Part shown: positions 1 through 9,196 of the stretch, piece by piece
Layout of the letters: each line of letters opens with the position of its first letter
Numbering within the stretch: the stretch's first letter is position 1
Source of the DNA: an uncultured Candidatus Melainabacteria bacterium
GTDB lineage: Bacteria; Cyanobacteriota; Vampirovibrionia; Gastranaerophilales; Gastranaerophilaceae
NCBI GenBank assembly: GCA_934728585.1
Contig: CAKVDZ010000007.1
Location: 17,028 to 81,027, forward strand
Direction: 5' to 3'
Length of the DNA: 64,000 nucleotides
The notes under the pieces: model-generated
What the model was told of the DNA's origin: nothing
Seen by the model: the letters and a program-made list of their open reading frames with translations, nothing else
The model's database searches: none
Made by a program: the position numbers and the translations under genes

Positions 1-543
1 TTGCAAGTGGTATTTGAAGGTATTTTAGGATTTTTCTGGGATATGTCAGATACTTTAATGGGTAAAGAGGGAAGAAAGCATATTCCTCTAATTGCATCAT
101 TATTTTTGTTTATTATTACCGCAAACTTAATGGGACAATTGCCTTGGAAGTTGTATCACTTGAAACACGGTGAATTAGCTTCTCCTACAAACGATATTAA
201 CTTGACTGCAGCTATGGCAGTTATTGTATTGATATATTATATTGTGGCTGGATTTGCAAAGAAAAAGTTCAAATTCTTCTTGCATGATTTTAGTCCAATC
301 AGCATTTTTATGATGTTAATTGAAATTCTTGAAATGTTTACAAGACCATTAACATTGGCACTCCGACTTTTTGGTAACATTTTGGCTGGAGAAATTCTTA
401 TTGCAGCAATGCTTGGAATTTTCGCATACGTTTTGCCGTTGCCATTTATGTTCTTTGAAGTTTTGGTTGCCTGTGTTCAAGCCTTAGTATTTGCGATGCT
501 TACTATGGTTTACGTTTCAACTGCAATTTCAGAAGAAGAATAA
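1..543 (+). CDS. atpB: ATP synthase F0 subunit a (5' end outside window)
   Basis: This is the membrane stator subunit that forms the two proton half-channels against the c-ring of F-type ATP synthase. Only 180 residues are present, against roughly 220-250 for the family, so the gene enters from the left edge and the TTG at base 1 is not a believable start. The signature RPLTLALRLFGN lies at residues 115-126 and holds the essential arginine (Arg122). Hydrophobic segments run before and after it. It is the first visible gene of atpB-E-F'-F-H-A-G, all co-directional with short gaps. Identification is secure from the arginine motif and from the neighbours. Confidence 0.97.
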   Translation: MQVVFEGILGFFWDMSDTLMGKEGRKHIPLIASLFLFIITANLMGQLPWKLYHLKHGELASPTNDINLTAAMAVIVLIYYIVAGFAKKKFKFFLHDFSPISIFMMLIEILEMFTRPLTLALRLFGNILAGEILIAAMLGIFAYVLPLPFMFFEVLVACVQALVFAMLTMVYVSTAISEEE

Positions 544-578
544 TTACAAAGATTTATTTATAAGGAAAGGAAAAAATT

Positions 579-812
579 ATGACAGTTTCAGAATTAGCTC
601 AATTAGGCGCAGGTATTGCAATCGGTTTTGGTGCAGTTGGTGCAGGTTTAGGTATTGGTGTTGCTACTAAAGGTTTGTTAGAATCTATGGCAAGACAACC
701 AGAAATTGCTACAAAAGCATTGGTATTCTTCTTAATCGGTGCTGCGATGGCTGAAGCTTGTGCTATTTATGCTTTGATTATTGCATTAAAACTATCTGGC
801 ATGATGGGTTAA
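579..812 (+). CDS. atpE: ATP synthase F0 subunit c
   Basis: This is the c-ring proteolipid that carries the coupling ion. Its 77 residues form two hydrophobic helices joined by the polar loop ARQPE (residues 38-42), as in all c subunits. The ion-binding carboxylate is Glu59. Aligned by eye with the sodium-type c subunit of Ilyobacter, the extra sodium ligands are replaced: the Gln position is Ile26 and the Ser after the Glu is Ala60. Proton coupling is therefore inferred. An AAGGAAAGG-type ribosome site lies just upstream of the ATG. Confidence 0.97.
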   Translation: MTVSELAQLGAGIAIGFGAVGAGLGIGVATKGLLESMARQPEIATKALVFFLIGAAMAEACAIYALIIALKLSGMMG

Positions 813-836
813 TAATAAAATATAAGGTTTTTAGAA

Positions 837-1307
837 ATGGAATTTAACGCTACTTTTATTGTATCTGCAATTAGTTTTATTATATTTGTCGTGTTGATGA
901 ATATAATACTTTATACACCTTTGCAAAATATTGTAGAGGAACGTAAAAGAACTGTAGATAACAATTATAACGAAGCGAACGCAAATAGCGAAAAATCTAC
1001 AGCTTTGATTAAAGATAGAGCTGACAAAATCTTGAAAGCTGGTCAAGACGCTAAAAGTGTTATCAATGCTAAATCAAATGACGCAAATTTAAAACGTGAT
1101 GAAATTACTCAAAGTGCTAAAGATGAAGCACAACAAAATCTTGAAGCAAATCGAGTATATTTTACAAATGCAACACAAGAAGCAAAAGAAGTGCTTAAAT
1201 CTGACGTTGTTGGTTTAGCTCAATCCATTTCTGATAAATTCTTAGGCAGTGACGAAAAAATTATTGGTGTTGATAACGAATTAATTGAAAAAATTATGCA
1301 AGGATAA
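837..1307 (+). CDS. atpF': ATP synthase F0 subunit b' (second b-type stalk subunit)
   Basis: This is one of two b-type peripheral stalk subunits. It has an N-terminal membrane helix at about residues 6-27 followed by a long charged, mostly helical region to residue 156. It sits between atpE and a second b-type gene. That arrangement, with b and b' as separate genes, is characteristic of cyanobacteria, chloroplasts and photosynthetic proteobacteria. The stalk would be a b/b' heterodimer holding delta and the alpha/beta head. The assignment rests on position, length and architecture, because b subunits are poorly conserved. Cyanobacterial nomenclature often calls this gene atpG. Confidence 0.88.
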   Translation: MEFNATFIVSAISFIIFVVLMNIILYTPLQNIVEERKRTVDNNYNEANANSEKSTALIKDRADKILKAGQDAKSVINAKSNDANLKRDEITQSAKDEAQQNLEANRVYFTNATQEAKEVLKSDVVGLAQSISDKFLGSDEKIIGVDNELIEKIMQG

Positions 1308-1312
1308 TAATT

Positions 1313-1810
1313 ATGGAAATATGGGCTTTAATTGTAAAATCGAATACTTTTAACTTTGCAATATTCTTATTGATTATTATTGCGATTGCTAAAAAAGTTG
1401 ATATTAACAAAATTCTTGAATCTATGCAAGAACGCGTTAAACAATTTGTTATTGACTCAAAACAAGCTAAAGAAGCGTCTATTGTTGAATTAAAAAATGC
1501 CGAAACATCTGTTAGAAATGTAGGTATTGAAATCGGTGAAATTCTTAAAAACGCGGAAGAAACAGCCGAAAAATTAGGCAATAGAATTTTAGAAGATGCA
1601 AAAGTTCAATCTGAAAATATTCTTGTTAATTCAGAAAAAATGATTGAATCAGAGGGGAAAAAGATTATTTCTTCTCTTTCTCAAAAAACAGCTTTCGCTT
1701 CTGTAGAACTTGCTAAAAAGCATATTATTGAAACTTTAAAAAATAAGCCTCAATATCATGCAAGCTTTATAAACAGTAGTATTGATGAACTTGATAGGTT
1801 GAAATTTTAA
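1313..1810 (+). CDS. atpF: ATP synthase F0 subunit b
   Basis: This is the second peripheral stalk subunit, 165 residues long. A hydrophobic stretch lies at about residues 12-26, followed by an extended amphipathic helical region rich in Lys, Glu and Ala. It begins 5 bases after the b' stop codon, and its stop codon shares a base with the atpH start, so translation is probably coupled. The order b'-b-delta-alpha-gamma matches the cyanobacterial atp1 operon. Sequence alone would be weak evidence; context makes the call firm. Confidence 0.9.
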   Translation: MEIWALIVKSNTFNFAIFLLIIIAIAKKVDINKILESMQERVKQFVIDSKQAKEASIVELKNAETSVRNVGIEIGEILKNAEETAEKLGNRILEDAKVQSENILVNSEKMIESEGKKIISSLSQKTAFASVELAKKHIIETLKNKPQYHASFINSSIDELDRLKF

Positions 1811-2358
1811 TGAACAACGATAAAAACATTTTAATAGCTCAAAGATATGCAGAATCTTTAATTGAATTTGGACGTGATGGAAAATTGTCATACATGTCTA
1901 TTTCAACTGACTTGGCAAATGTCTTGACTATAATTTCACATTCAAAAGATTTGTTTGAAGCTTTGACTAATCCATTAGTTACTGTTGCAGACAAGGAAGC
2001 TATTGTTGACAAAGTTTTTGAACAAGATGTTGATGTTTTAGTTAAGAATTTCTTAAAACTTTTAGTTGAAAAAAACAGATTTAATTTGATATGCGATATT
2101 GTTAAAGTTTATAACTCCTTGTTAGATGACATTAACGAAGTTGCAAGAGTTGAAGTTGTTTCTGCAGTTGAATTAAACGATATGGAAAAAAACTCAATTC
2201 AAGATAAACTTGCGGAAAAATTAAACAAACAAATAAGTATAAAATACAAAATAGATGAGTCAATTATTGCAGGACTTATTTTTAAGATGGGTGATGATAT
2301 TATTGATATGTCTGTTGCCCATAAGTTAGAAGATTACAAAAAGGCAATTATAAAATAA
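1810..2358 (+). CDS. atpH: ATP synthase F1 subunit delta
   Basis: This is the delta (OSCP) subunit, which links the b/b' stalk to the top of the alpha/beta hexamer. It has 182 residues, the usual length. The N-terminal helical bundle starts with the typical 'IAQRYAESLIEF' pattern. The C-terminal part has the family pattern of a VEVVSAVEL strand and a later GLIFKMGDDIIDMS strand ending near residue 173. The ATG overlaps the preceding TAA by one base. The gene is followed 12 bases later by atpA. Confidence 0.95.
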   Translation: MNNDKNILIAQRYAESLIEFGRDGKLSYMSISTDLANVLTIISHSKDLFEALTNPLVTVADKEAIVDKVFEQDVDVLVKNFLKLLVEKNRFNLICDIVKVYNSLLDDINEVARVEVVSAVELNDMEKNSIQDKLAEKLNKQISIKYKIDESIIAGLIFKMGDDIIDMSVAHKLEDYKKAIIK

Positions 2359-2370
2359 AGAGGAAAAAAT

Positions 2371-3888
2371 ATGGTAGCGATTAAACCAGATGAAATTAGT
2401 TCTATAATTCGCGAAAAAATTGAGAACTATGAAACAAAAACAGAAATTTCAAATGTCGGCTCTGTGCTTGAAGTTGGTGACGGTATTGCACGTGTTTACG
2501 GCTTAAGAAATGTTATGTCAGGTGAATTGGTAGAATTCGAAGATGCAAAAGGTACTTTGGGTATTACAATGAACCTTGAAGAAGATAATGTTGGGGTTGT
2601 AATCTTAGGTGATTATACTCATATTAAAGAGGGTATGACAGTTAAAACTACTAGCAGAATTGCTTCTGTACCTGTAGGAGATGGTCTTATTGGTAGAATT
2701 ATTAACCCAACAGGTGTTGCAATTGATGGTAAAGGCGATATTTCTTACGAAAAAACTTTACCTATTGAAAAGGTTGCTCCTGGTATTGTTGCAAGAAAAT
2801 CAGTTCACCAACCTTTGCAAACTGGTTTAACTGCGATTGATGCTTTAACTCCAATAGGACGTGGTCAACGTGAACTTATCATTGGTGACCGTCAAACTGG
2901 TAAAACAGCGATTGCAATTGATACAATTATTAACCAAAAAGGTCAAGATGTAATTTGTATTTATGTAGCTATTGGTCAAAAAGCTTCTACCGTTGCTCAA
3001 TTGGCTAAGACTTTGGAAACTCACGGAGCTATGGATTATTCAATCATCGTTTCAGCTACTGCTAACGATGCTGCTCCTTTGCAATATATTGCACCATTCG
3101 CTGGTTGTGCGATTGCTGAGGGCTTCTTAGAACAAGGTAAACACGTTTTAATTATATATGATGACTTGACTAAACACGCTCAGGCTTACCGTGCTATGAG
3201 TTTGTTGTTGAAAAGACCACCAGGACGTGAAGCATATCCTGGAGATGTATTCTACTTACACTCTAGATTATTGGAACGTGCTGTAAAATTAAACGATAAT
3301 TTAGGTGGTGGTTCTATTACTGCATTACCTATTATTGAAACACAAGCAGGTGACGTTTCAGCATATATTCCAACAAACGTAATTTCTATTACAGATGGTC
3401 AAATCTTCTTAGAATCAGGCTTGTTTAACTCTGGTATTAGACCTGCAATCAACGCTGGTATTTCTGTATCACGTGTAGGCGGTGCTGCTCAAACTAAAGC
3501 TATTAAACAAGTTGCTGGTAAATTAAGACTTGATTTGGCGCAATTCAGAGAATTAGAAGCGTTTGCTCAATTTGCTTCTGATTTAGATGCTGCAACTAAA
3601 AAGCAATTATTGAGAGGTCAAAAACTTACAGAAGTATTAAAACAACCTCAATATATGCCGTTAAGCGTTGCAAAACAAGTTTCAATCTTGTTTGCTGCTA
3701 ACGAGGGTTATTTAGATGAAATCGATAACAAAGCTATGATTAAGTTCAAACGTGAATGGTTTGATTATTTTGAAGCTAATATGCCTGAATTAGTTGCTAA
3801 TTTAAATGGTGGCGCACCTTTATCAGATGATGACAAAGAAGCTTTAAAAAAACAATTAGAAGCTTTCTTGAAAACTTTTGTAGCATAA
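2371..3888 (+). CDS. atpA: ATP synthase F1 subunit alpha
   Basis: This is the non-catalytic nucleotide-binding subunit of the F1 head, 505 residues, full length. The P-loop GDRQTGKT lies near residues 171-178. The nucleotide-binding core also shows the 'IIYDDLTKHAQAYR' and 'RPPGREAYPGDVFYLHSRLLERA' patterns, and the C-terminal helical domain is intact. An AGAGGA ribosome site precedes the ATG. The partner beta subunit (atpD) and epsilon are not in this window, as expected where they form a separate operon. Confidence 0.99.
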   Translation: MVAIKPDEISSIIREKIENYETKTEISNVGSVLEVGDGIARVYGLRNVMSGELVEFEDAKGTLGITMNLEEDNVGVVILGDYTHIKEGMTVKTTSRIASVPVGDGLIGRIINPTGVAIDGKGDISYEKTLPIEKVAPGIVARKSVHQPLQTGLTAIDALTPIGRGQRELIIGDRQTGKTAIAIDTIINQKGQDVICIYVAIGQKASTVAQLAKTLETHGAMDYSIIVSATANDAAPLQYIAPFAGCAIAEGFLEQGKHVLIIYDDLTKHAQAYRAMSLLLKRPPGREAYPGDVFYLHSRLLERAVKLNDNLGGGSITALPIIETQAGDVSAYIPTNVISITDGQIFLESGLFNSGIRPAINAGISVSRVGGAAQTKAIKQVAGKLRLDLAQFRELEAFAQFASDLDAATKKQLLRGQKLTEVLKQPQYMPLSVAKQVSILFAANEGYLDEIDNKAMIKFKREWFDYFEANMPELVANLNGGAPLSDDDKEALKKQLEAFLKTFVA

Positions 3889-3900
3889 GTAGGATAAATT

Positions 3901-4821
3901 ATGGCTAACTTAAAAGATATTAAAACTAGAATACAAAGTGTACAGAATACTCGTAAGATTACTCGCGCGATGAAAATGGTTGCTGCGGCAAAGGTAAAAA
4001 AAGCTGAATCAACCGTAAAATCTGCACGACCTTTTGCGACTGAACTTTCAACAATCTTTAAAAGAATGTTGAGTGCTGTAAATGGTGAATATTCTGTAGA
4101 AAATTTGAAAGTCAAATCTGCAATTGATAATTATCCAGTTTTGTTAGAAAAACGTGATATCAAATCAGTTGGCTTACTTGTAATGTCTTCAAATAAAGGA
4201 CTTGCTGGCGCTTATAATGCTAATATCATTAGAAAAACAATTTCTATGATAAAAGAATATAATGACAACGGTCTAAAAGTTTATTTGTTTATAGTTGGTC
4301 AAAAAGGTATTTCTGGTTTAAAGAGAAAAATTGAAAACTTGAACTGTGAAATCGCAAAAACCTATCTTTCTATAGCAAATGATGTTACGGCAACTGGTGC
4401 AAGATTAGTGGCTGAAGACTTGGCAGACTTCTTTGTAGATAGAAGAATTGATAAAATTGAAATTTTGACAACAAGATTTAAGAATATGATGTCATATTCG
4501 GTTCAAAACTGGGAAATCTTACCTTTGGGTGATGATATGAAAGATGAAAATCATCAAATAGACCCGCTTATGATTTTTGAACCAAGTGTTCATGGTATCT
4601 TACAATCTCTTGTTCCAATGTATATTTCAAATATCATTTATCAAGCACTTTTAGAAGCTCAAGCAAGTGAATTGGCATCACGTATGACTGCGATGTCTGC
4701 TGCATCAAATAATGCTGATGAAATGATTAGATTGTTGTCAATCGACTATAATAAAGCTCGTCAATGGGCTATTACACAAGAACTCGTAGAAATTGTTTCT
4801 GGTGCAAATGCGCTGAAATAA
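3901..4821 (+). CDS. atpG: ATP synthase F1 subunit gamma
   Basis: This is the central rotor shaft of F1. The N-terminal helix (IKTRIQSVQNTRKITRAMKMVAAAK) and the C-terminal helix with ASELASRMTAM and YNKARQ...ITQEL are diagnostic. It has 306 residues. The roughly 35-residue redox/dark-regulation insertion of cyanobacterial and chloroplast gamma is not visible: after the 'TTRFKNMMSY' strand the chain goes directly to the bottom-foot region. The gene ends the operon, 19 bases before a strong hairpin. In cyanobacterial naming this is atpC. Confidence 0.97.
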   Translation: MANLKDIKTRIQSVQNTRKITRAMKMVAAAKVKKAESTVKSARPFATELSTIFKRMLSAVNGEYSVENLKVKSAIDNYPVLLEKRDIKSVGLLVMSSNKGLAGAYNANIIRKTISMIKEYNDNGLKVYLFIVGQKGISGLKRKIENLNCEIAKTYLSIANDVTATGARLVAEDLADFFVDRRIDKIEILTTRFKNMMSYSVQNWEILPLGDDMKDENHQIDPLMIFEPSVHGILQSLVPMYISNIIYQALLEAQASELASRMTAMSAASNNADEMIRLLSIDYNKARQWAITQELVEIVSGANALK

Positions 4822-4840
4822 TTTTTTAATCATTTTAAAA

Positions 4841-4876
4841 AAAAGGCTGATTTTGAAATTTCAAAATCAGCCTTTT
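4841..4876. terminator. Bidirectional intrinsic terminator after the atp operon
   Basis: A perfect inverted repeat of 18+18 bases with A/T tracts at both ends lies between the convergent atpG and the papain-like gene. The core arms are GGCTGATTTTGAAA and its complement. It can terminate transcription from both sides. Confidence 0.9.
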
Positions 4877-4894
4877 CTTATATTATTTTTTAGC

Positions 4895-7800
4895 TTATCT
4901 TACTTGAGATTGTTGTGCTTGTGCAACTAATTTAGGTGCATTTTCATTAATGTATTCAATCAAGTTGTTCAATTGGTTAATGTATTGATCTCTTAATTTA
5001 GCTTCTTTAGGAGCTTTAGTTAAGTTCAATCCTCCAACGAAGTTAGCTTTGTTTTGAACTATTTGAATTACTGCACCTAGAGTTTCAGCGTTTAATGCAG
5101 ATTTAAGTTCTTCAAGTTCGCCGATATTCTTCATTTCTAATTGCATAGCTTTTGCGTTCATACCTAAGTGGTTCATTAATTGAAGTGTATTTTCAATTCC
5201 ACCAGTTTCTTGTGATTTATTAATAAATGTGTATAAACCGTCATCTGTGCTTAAGTCGTGAGCTCCACCTCGTTCGTCCCATTCTTTTGGAGTTGAAATT
5301 TTGGTTAAGTCTTTGCCCATTTCTTGAATGTGACCGCTTTGAGTATCTCCCAGCATTTGAGTTGCCATTTCAAACTTGGCCAATTCGTAGCAACCTTTAA
5401 CCATGTAGCTTTCGTAAATTTGAGCCATTTCTTTTTTAGCTGGATCTTCAGATTTTGTCAATCTTACGAATTCTTTTAGTAATTCTTTTGGATTGTTCAA
5501 AATGTGATATTTGTTGAAGCTTTCTTCGAAACGTTTGTATTGAGTGTCTGTGTTTTTGCCTTTAATTGTTGCAGATAAGTAGTTGTTTAATTCTTTTGTA
5601 ACAACTTGTCTGTGTTTAGGCTCAATGTTAGCTTCAATGAATGTTTTCTTACCAGATGCTATGTCAGCTAATTGGTTTTTCATAGCTGTTGAAATTTGTT
5701 CATCAGTAAGACCTTGTTTATCCATTTTTCCATCTTGCATTTGTTTTAATGCGTTAACCAATTCAACACCTTGTTTTAAAGTGTTTGAGAATTTGCTTGC
5801 AAGTTCAGAAGTTTCTTTTTCTGTTGTTAAGTGACAATCAGGATATGCTGCGCGAACGCCATATTGTTGGAACATTTTATTCTTCATTTGATTAATTTGT
5901 TTTGTCGCGTTCAAGTTGTCCCAATCACGTTGTAACATAAAGTAAGCTTCTTCAAAAGAATCTCCTTTTTCTGTTAATTTTATGTTGTCTTGAAGTGAAT
6001 CCATAAACATCATATTTTTCAACATGTTGTTTGGTTGTTTTTCCAAACCTTTGATTTGTCTTGCAACGTCAAATGGAGATACTGTTTTTAGGCTTAATTG
6101 TTCAGGTGTTGCTTCATTAATTAATTTTTTAGCGTCTTCCATTGACATTTTCTTGATTTCATTAAATTTCACCATAAATTCTTTGTTGTCTTTAGGGTCA
6201 AATTTGCTATCAATAAAGTGTTTTAGTACTTTGAAGCTTTCATCTTCAATTGTGTCAATATTTTTTGCATTTACAGAAAGATTTGTTGCTTTTGATAATG
6301 CATTAAACGCATCTTCTTTTGTAAATGACATTTTTTTAGCAATATTGTCTAAGTAACCTTGAGTTCTCTTGTGTGCTTTAGAAATATCTGCTTCAGAATT
6401 GATGTTATCTAAGTCTTTCATAACTTCTGTTTCAATAGCATCTTTAGTTTCGCCAGCATTTTCAGCACGTTCCATAACTTTGTCAAGGTATTCAGCTGGA
6501 ACATTTTTCACTGCTTGCATAACTTGTGCAACACTGCTCATTTTAACTTGTGGTCCAACGAAAGCGTTTTGTACAAGGCTTTGAGCTGATGAAGTCATAT
6601 CATTCTTAAGAGTTGGAATAATACCATCATAGAACATTTTGAATTTTTCGCCCTTAATGCTACCAGCTTTGTATTTGAAATCGTCTACAAGAACACCATT
6701 TTGCCAAGCACTATTTGTGATGTAACCGTCTTCTCCACCACGTCCGCATTGGTAGTCAGTTCTTAGTAAACCTTTTGAATCTAACCAAGTTTTCTTGTGT
6801 TCGCAAGCACCCCAAGTGTTATCGTGCATAATTGCATCTTTAACTTCAACCTTGCCTGTTTTAGGGTCTTTAACCAATAATGGAGCAACATCTGCGATGT
6901 ATTGAGCGTGTCCACCGTGGTCGTTGTGGTAAACTGAAGTTCCTGAAATACCAGAGTGTTTACCTGTTTTAATTTTTTCAGCAGTCTTTTCTACGCTTTC
7001 TTCTGCGTAGTAAGGTTTGCCTGTCATTTGTTCTAAGATACGAATTTCTTGTGGTGTGCATAAACCAGAAGAACCCTCTTTGTTAACCCAAACAGCACCT
7101 TTTTCAGCACCTATTTGTTTTGCAAGTTCGTTTAATGGTTTTTCTAATTCTTTTTGTTTTGCTGCAGTTTCTTTTTTGATTTCAGTGTACATTTTGTTAA
7201 TGTTTTTAGCAACTTTGTCTAAGGCAGATTTTTCATTGTCAGTCATTTCGTAAAGACCGTCCATGTTTAATTTTTCGCCTTTAACTTCTGCTTTTTCAAC
7301 TACTGCTGCATATTTTGCAATCTTGTTGTATTTATCTTGCATACTTCTTAAAATTGGTTCTGATACAACTTTACCTTCTTCTTCGTATTTTTTCATAACG
7401 TCAGCTTTAGTTGCATCTTTACCTAAGCCATATTTTTTAACTTCTTTTTCAAGGTTTTCAGGAATATCAAGTTTCAAATCTTGAGCTGTTCTGTATGAAG
7501 CAGCAGCTTCCCATAATGGTTTGTATAATTTTTTCATTTTAGCTTCAGGAGATTTTGGTAAAATTTCCTTGTTCATAGCTTCTGTTGTTTCATTTGAAAG
7601 TTCAAACATGTTGAAGATATTTTTCATTCTAGCGTCGATATCTTCTTGTTTTACGTTTGGATTTTCAGCCTTAATGAAGTTGCCCATTTTTTGCTTTTTC
7701 ATTGTTTCTTCTTCATAGTCATGAAAGTGTAAATCGTCAGATTGAGCACCTTTAACTTCGCCCATTTTTAAGAAACGGTTAACAACTTTTGTCATTTCTT

Positions 7801-9019
7801 CATCTGATTTTTCTGGCATTAAAGCTTTCAATTCAGCTGTTAAAGCTTTGTTTGCTTTTACAACTGTTTGAGCATTGAAACGAGCATTTTGTCTTTGTTC
7901 AACTGCATCTTTTTCTCTTTTTTCCATACCATTTTTAGTGGCTTTTATGAAATCTTCTGCTTTTTCTAAAGCTCTTAAATGGTTTTGGTGTGGTACTAAT
8001 TTTGGATCATCAAAATCTCTCATGTAGTGACCATCGTGGAACGTATCAAAATATTTTTTATCAAATGCAGAGAAGTGAGTTGTTTGAACATCACCTCTAC
8101 CTGTGTTTCCTGCAATATTCATCCATTGTAAAGCAGAAGCGTCAAGAATTCTGTAACCTTTGTCGTCTGCGTAATCAAAGTCAACTTCTGTCTTTGGAAC
8201 TGAAATTTTTGCATTTGTTCCAAGTTTAGATGGGTCGTAAACTTTCATTTCTGGCTTATTGTTAAGTTCTTCCATAACCATAGTTACGTATTTGTCTTTG
8301 TATTCGTAAGCCATAACTTTTCTTGATGTAGAAATAGCAGCACACATACCGTGGTGACGTTGGTCAGTTGTTTTAATTGTTGGCTTGTCTGAATCTGCTG
8401 TTTTTACAACTAAGTCATTTAACAATTCGCCCAAAACTTGTGGTTTTTTATCTTTCAATTGAGGATTGATTTTGTACTCAGGGCTCATTAATTTGTTTAA
8501 TTTTTCTAAGCATGATTTCTTTTCTTTTGTTGTAATTTCAGTAGAGATTACAAAGTAATCAAGGTTTTTTGCAATATTCTTAACTGCATCAATCTTAGAA
8601 TCGTGCATAGCTTGAGGAAGTCCTTTTGTTTGTAAAAGGTTATTTCTTAATGACATAACAGCTTTTTCATCGTCTGACATTTCTTTTTTGTCAACGAAAG
8701 TAGCTTTAAATTGTTTTTGAAGTTCAGCTTTGTTAGGAGAATCGGTATTTTCTAGAGCTTTTGCTGTTGCATTTTGAAGTTTAGCTTTCCATTCGTTATT
8801 TGATTTTTTATCATCTAATTCAAAGCTTGTACCGTATCTTAAACCTTGAGCAACATTCATCAAAAATTTAATGTTTTCTTCTGAAGTATCTTTTGACAAA
8901 TTTTCAATCGCGTTGTTAATATTACGTTGATTATTCAACGTTAAAGCGTCCCCTTGTTGTCTTAATTGATCAACAGTGTTTTTGTCTTCTCTTTTACCTA
9001 AGAATGAAACATTAAACAT
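4895..9019 (-). CDS. Giant papain-like (C1-type) cysteine peptidase candidate with a large internal insertion
   Basis: The protein has 1374 residues from the ATG at 9019. A GTG at 9037 would add six residues, but a GGGGA ribosome site sits correctly for the ATG. No signal peptide or membrane segment is visible. Residues 219-227 read DQRHHGMCA: Gln220 and Cys226 are six apart, as in the oxyanion Gln and catalytic Cys of papain and bleomycin hydrolase. Far downstream come GGHAQ (His704) and DNTWG (Asn734), matching the papain His and the NSWG asparagine. About 478 residues, largely helical and Lys/Glu-rich, are inserted between Cys and His, and 640 more follow Asn734. The N-terminus MFNVSFLG carries the short motif shared by four other proteins here. 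The first hundred and last several hundred residues resemble nothing I recognise. A TATAAT lies at 9064-9069 upstream. Catalytic assignment is by motif only. Confidence 0.7.
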   Translation of the reverse strand: MFNVSFLGKREDKNTVDQLRQQGDALTLNNQRNINNAIENLSKDTSEENIKFLMNVAQGLRYGTSFELDDKKSNNEWKAKLQNATAKALENTDSPNKAELQKQFKATFVDKKEMSDDEKAVMSLRNNLLQTKGLPQAMHDSKIDAVKNIAKNLDYFVISTEITTKEKKSCLEKLNKLMSPEYKINPQLKDKKPQVLGELLNDLVVKTADSDKPTIKTTDQRHHGMCAAISTSRKVMAYEYKDKYVTMVMEELNNKPEMKVYDPSKLGTNAKISVPKTEVDFDYADDKGYRILDASALQWMNIAGNTGRGDVQTTHFSAFDKKYFDTFHDGHYMRDFDDPKLVPHQNHLRALEKAEDFIKATKNGMEKREKDAVEQRQNARFNAQTVVKANKALTAELKALMPEKSDEEMTKVVNRFLKMGEVKGAQSDDLHFHDYEEETMKKQKMGNFIKAENPNVKQEDIDARMKNIFNMFELSNETTEAMNKEILPKSPEAKMKKLYKPLWEAAASYRTAQDLKLDIPENLEKEVKKYGLGKDATKADVMKKYEEEGKVVSEPILRSMQDKYNKIAKYAAVVEKAEVKGEKLNMDGLYEMTDNEKSALDKVAKNINKMYTEIKKETAAKQKELEKPLNELAKQIGAEKGAVWVNKEGSSGLCTPQEIRILEQMTGKPYYAEESVEKTAEKIKTGKHSGISGTSVYHNDHGGHAQYIADVAPLLVKDPKTGKVEVKDAIMHDNTWGACEHKKTWLDSKGLLRTDYQCGRGGEDGYITNSAWQNGVLVDDFKYKAGSIKGEKFKMFYDGIIPTLKNDMTSSAQSLVQNAFVGPQVKMSSVAQVMQAVKNVPAEYLDKVMERAENAGETKDAIETEVMKDLDNINSEADISKAHKRTQGYLDNIAKKMSFTKEDAFNALSKATNLSVNAKNIDTIEDESFKVLKHFIDSKFDPKDNKEFMVKFNEIKKMSMEDAKKLINEATPEQLSLKTVSPFDVARQIKGLEKQPNNMLKNMMFMDSLQDNIKLTEKGDSFEEAYFMLQRDWDNLNATKQINQMKNKMFQQYGVRAAYPDCHLTTEKETSELASKFSNTLKQGVELVNALKQMQDGKMDKQGLTDEQISTAMKNQLADIASGKKTFIEANIEPKHRQVVTKELNNYLSATIKGKNTDTQYKRFEESFNKYHILNNPKELLKEFVRLTKSEDPAKKEMAQIYESYMVKGCYELAKFEMATQMLGDTQSGHIQEMGKDLTKISTPKEWDERGGAHDLSTDDGLYTFINKSQETGGIENTLQLMNHLGMNAKAMQLEMKNIGELEELKSALNAETLGAVIQIVQNKANFVGGLNLTKAPKEAKLRDQYINQLNNLIEYINENAPKLVAQAQQSQVR

Positions 9020-9140
9020 ATTTTTTATTCCCCACACTTTCTAATGTACCGATTAACTATTTTATTATACTACTATGCTTGTAATTTGAAAAGAGGTGAA
9101 ACGCTATTATTACTAAATGTTAATCTGTTTTTTATAATAA

Positions 9141-9178
9141 AACGGCGTGATTTTGAATATTTTCAAAATCACGCCGTT
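9141..9178 (-). terminator. Intrinsic terminator downstream of the ferredoxin gene
   Basis: A perfect 17-bp stem (arms AACGGCGTGATTTTGAA and its complement) with a TATT loop is followed on the minus strand by TTTTATTATAAA. It lies 19 bases after the ferredoxin stop codon. Confidence 0.88.
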
Positions 9179-9196
9179 AAACTAATAATTTATAGC

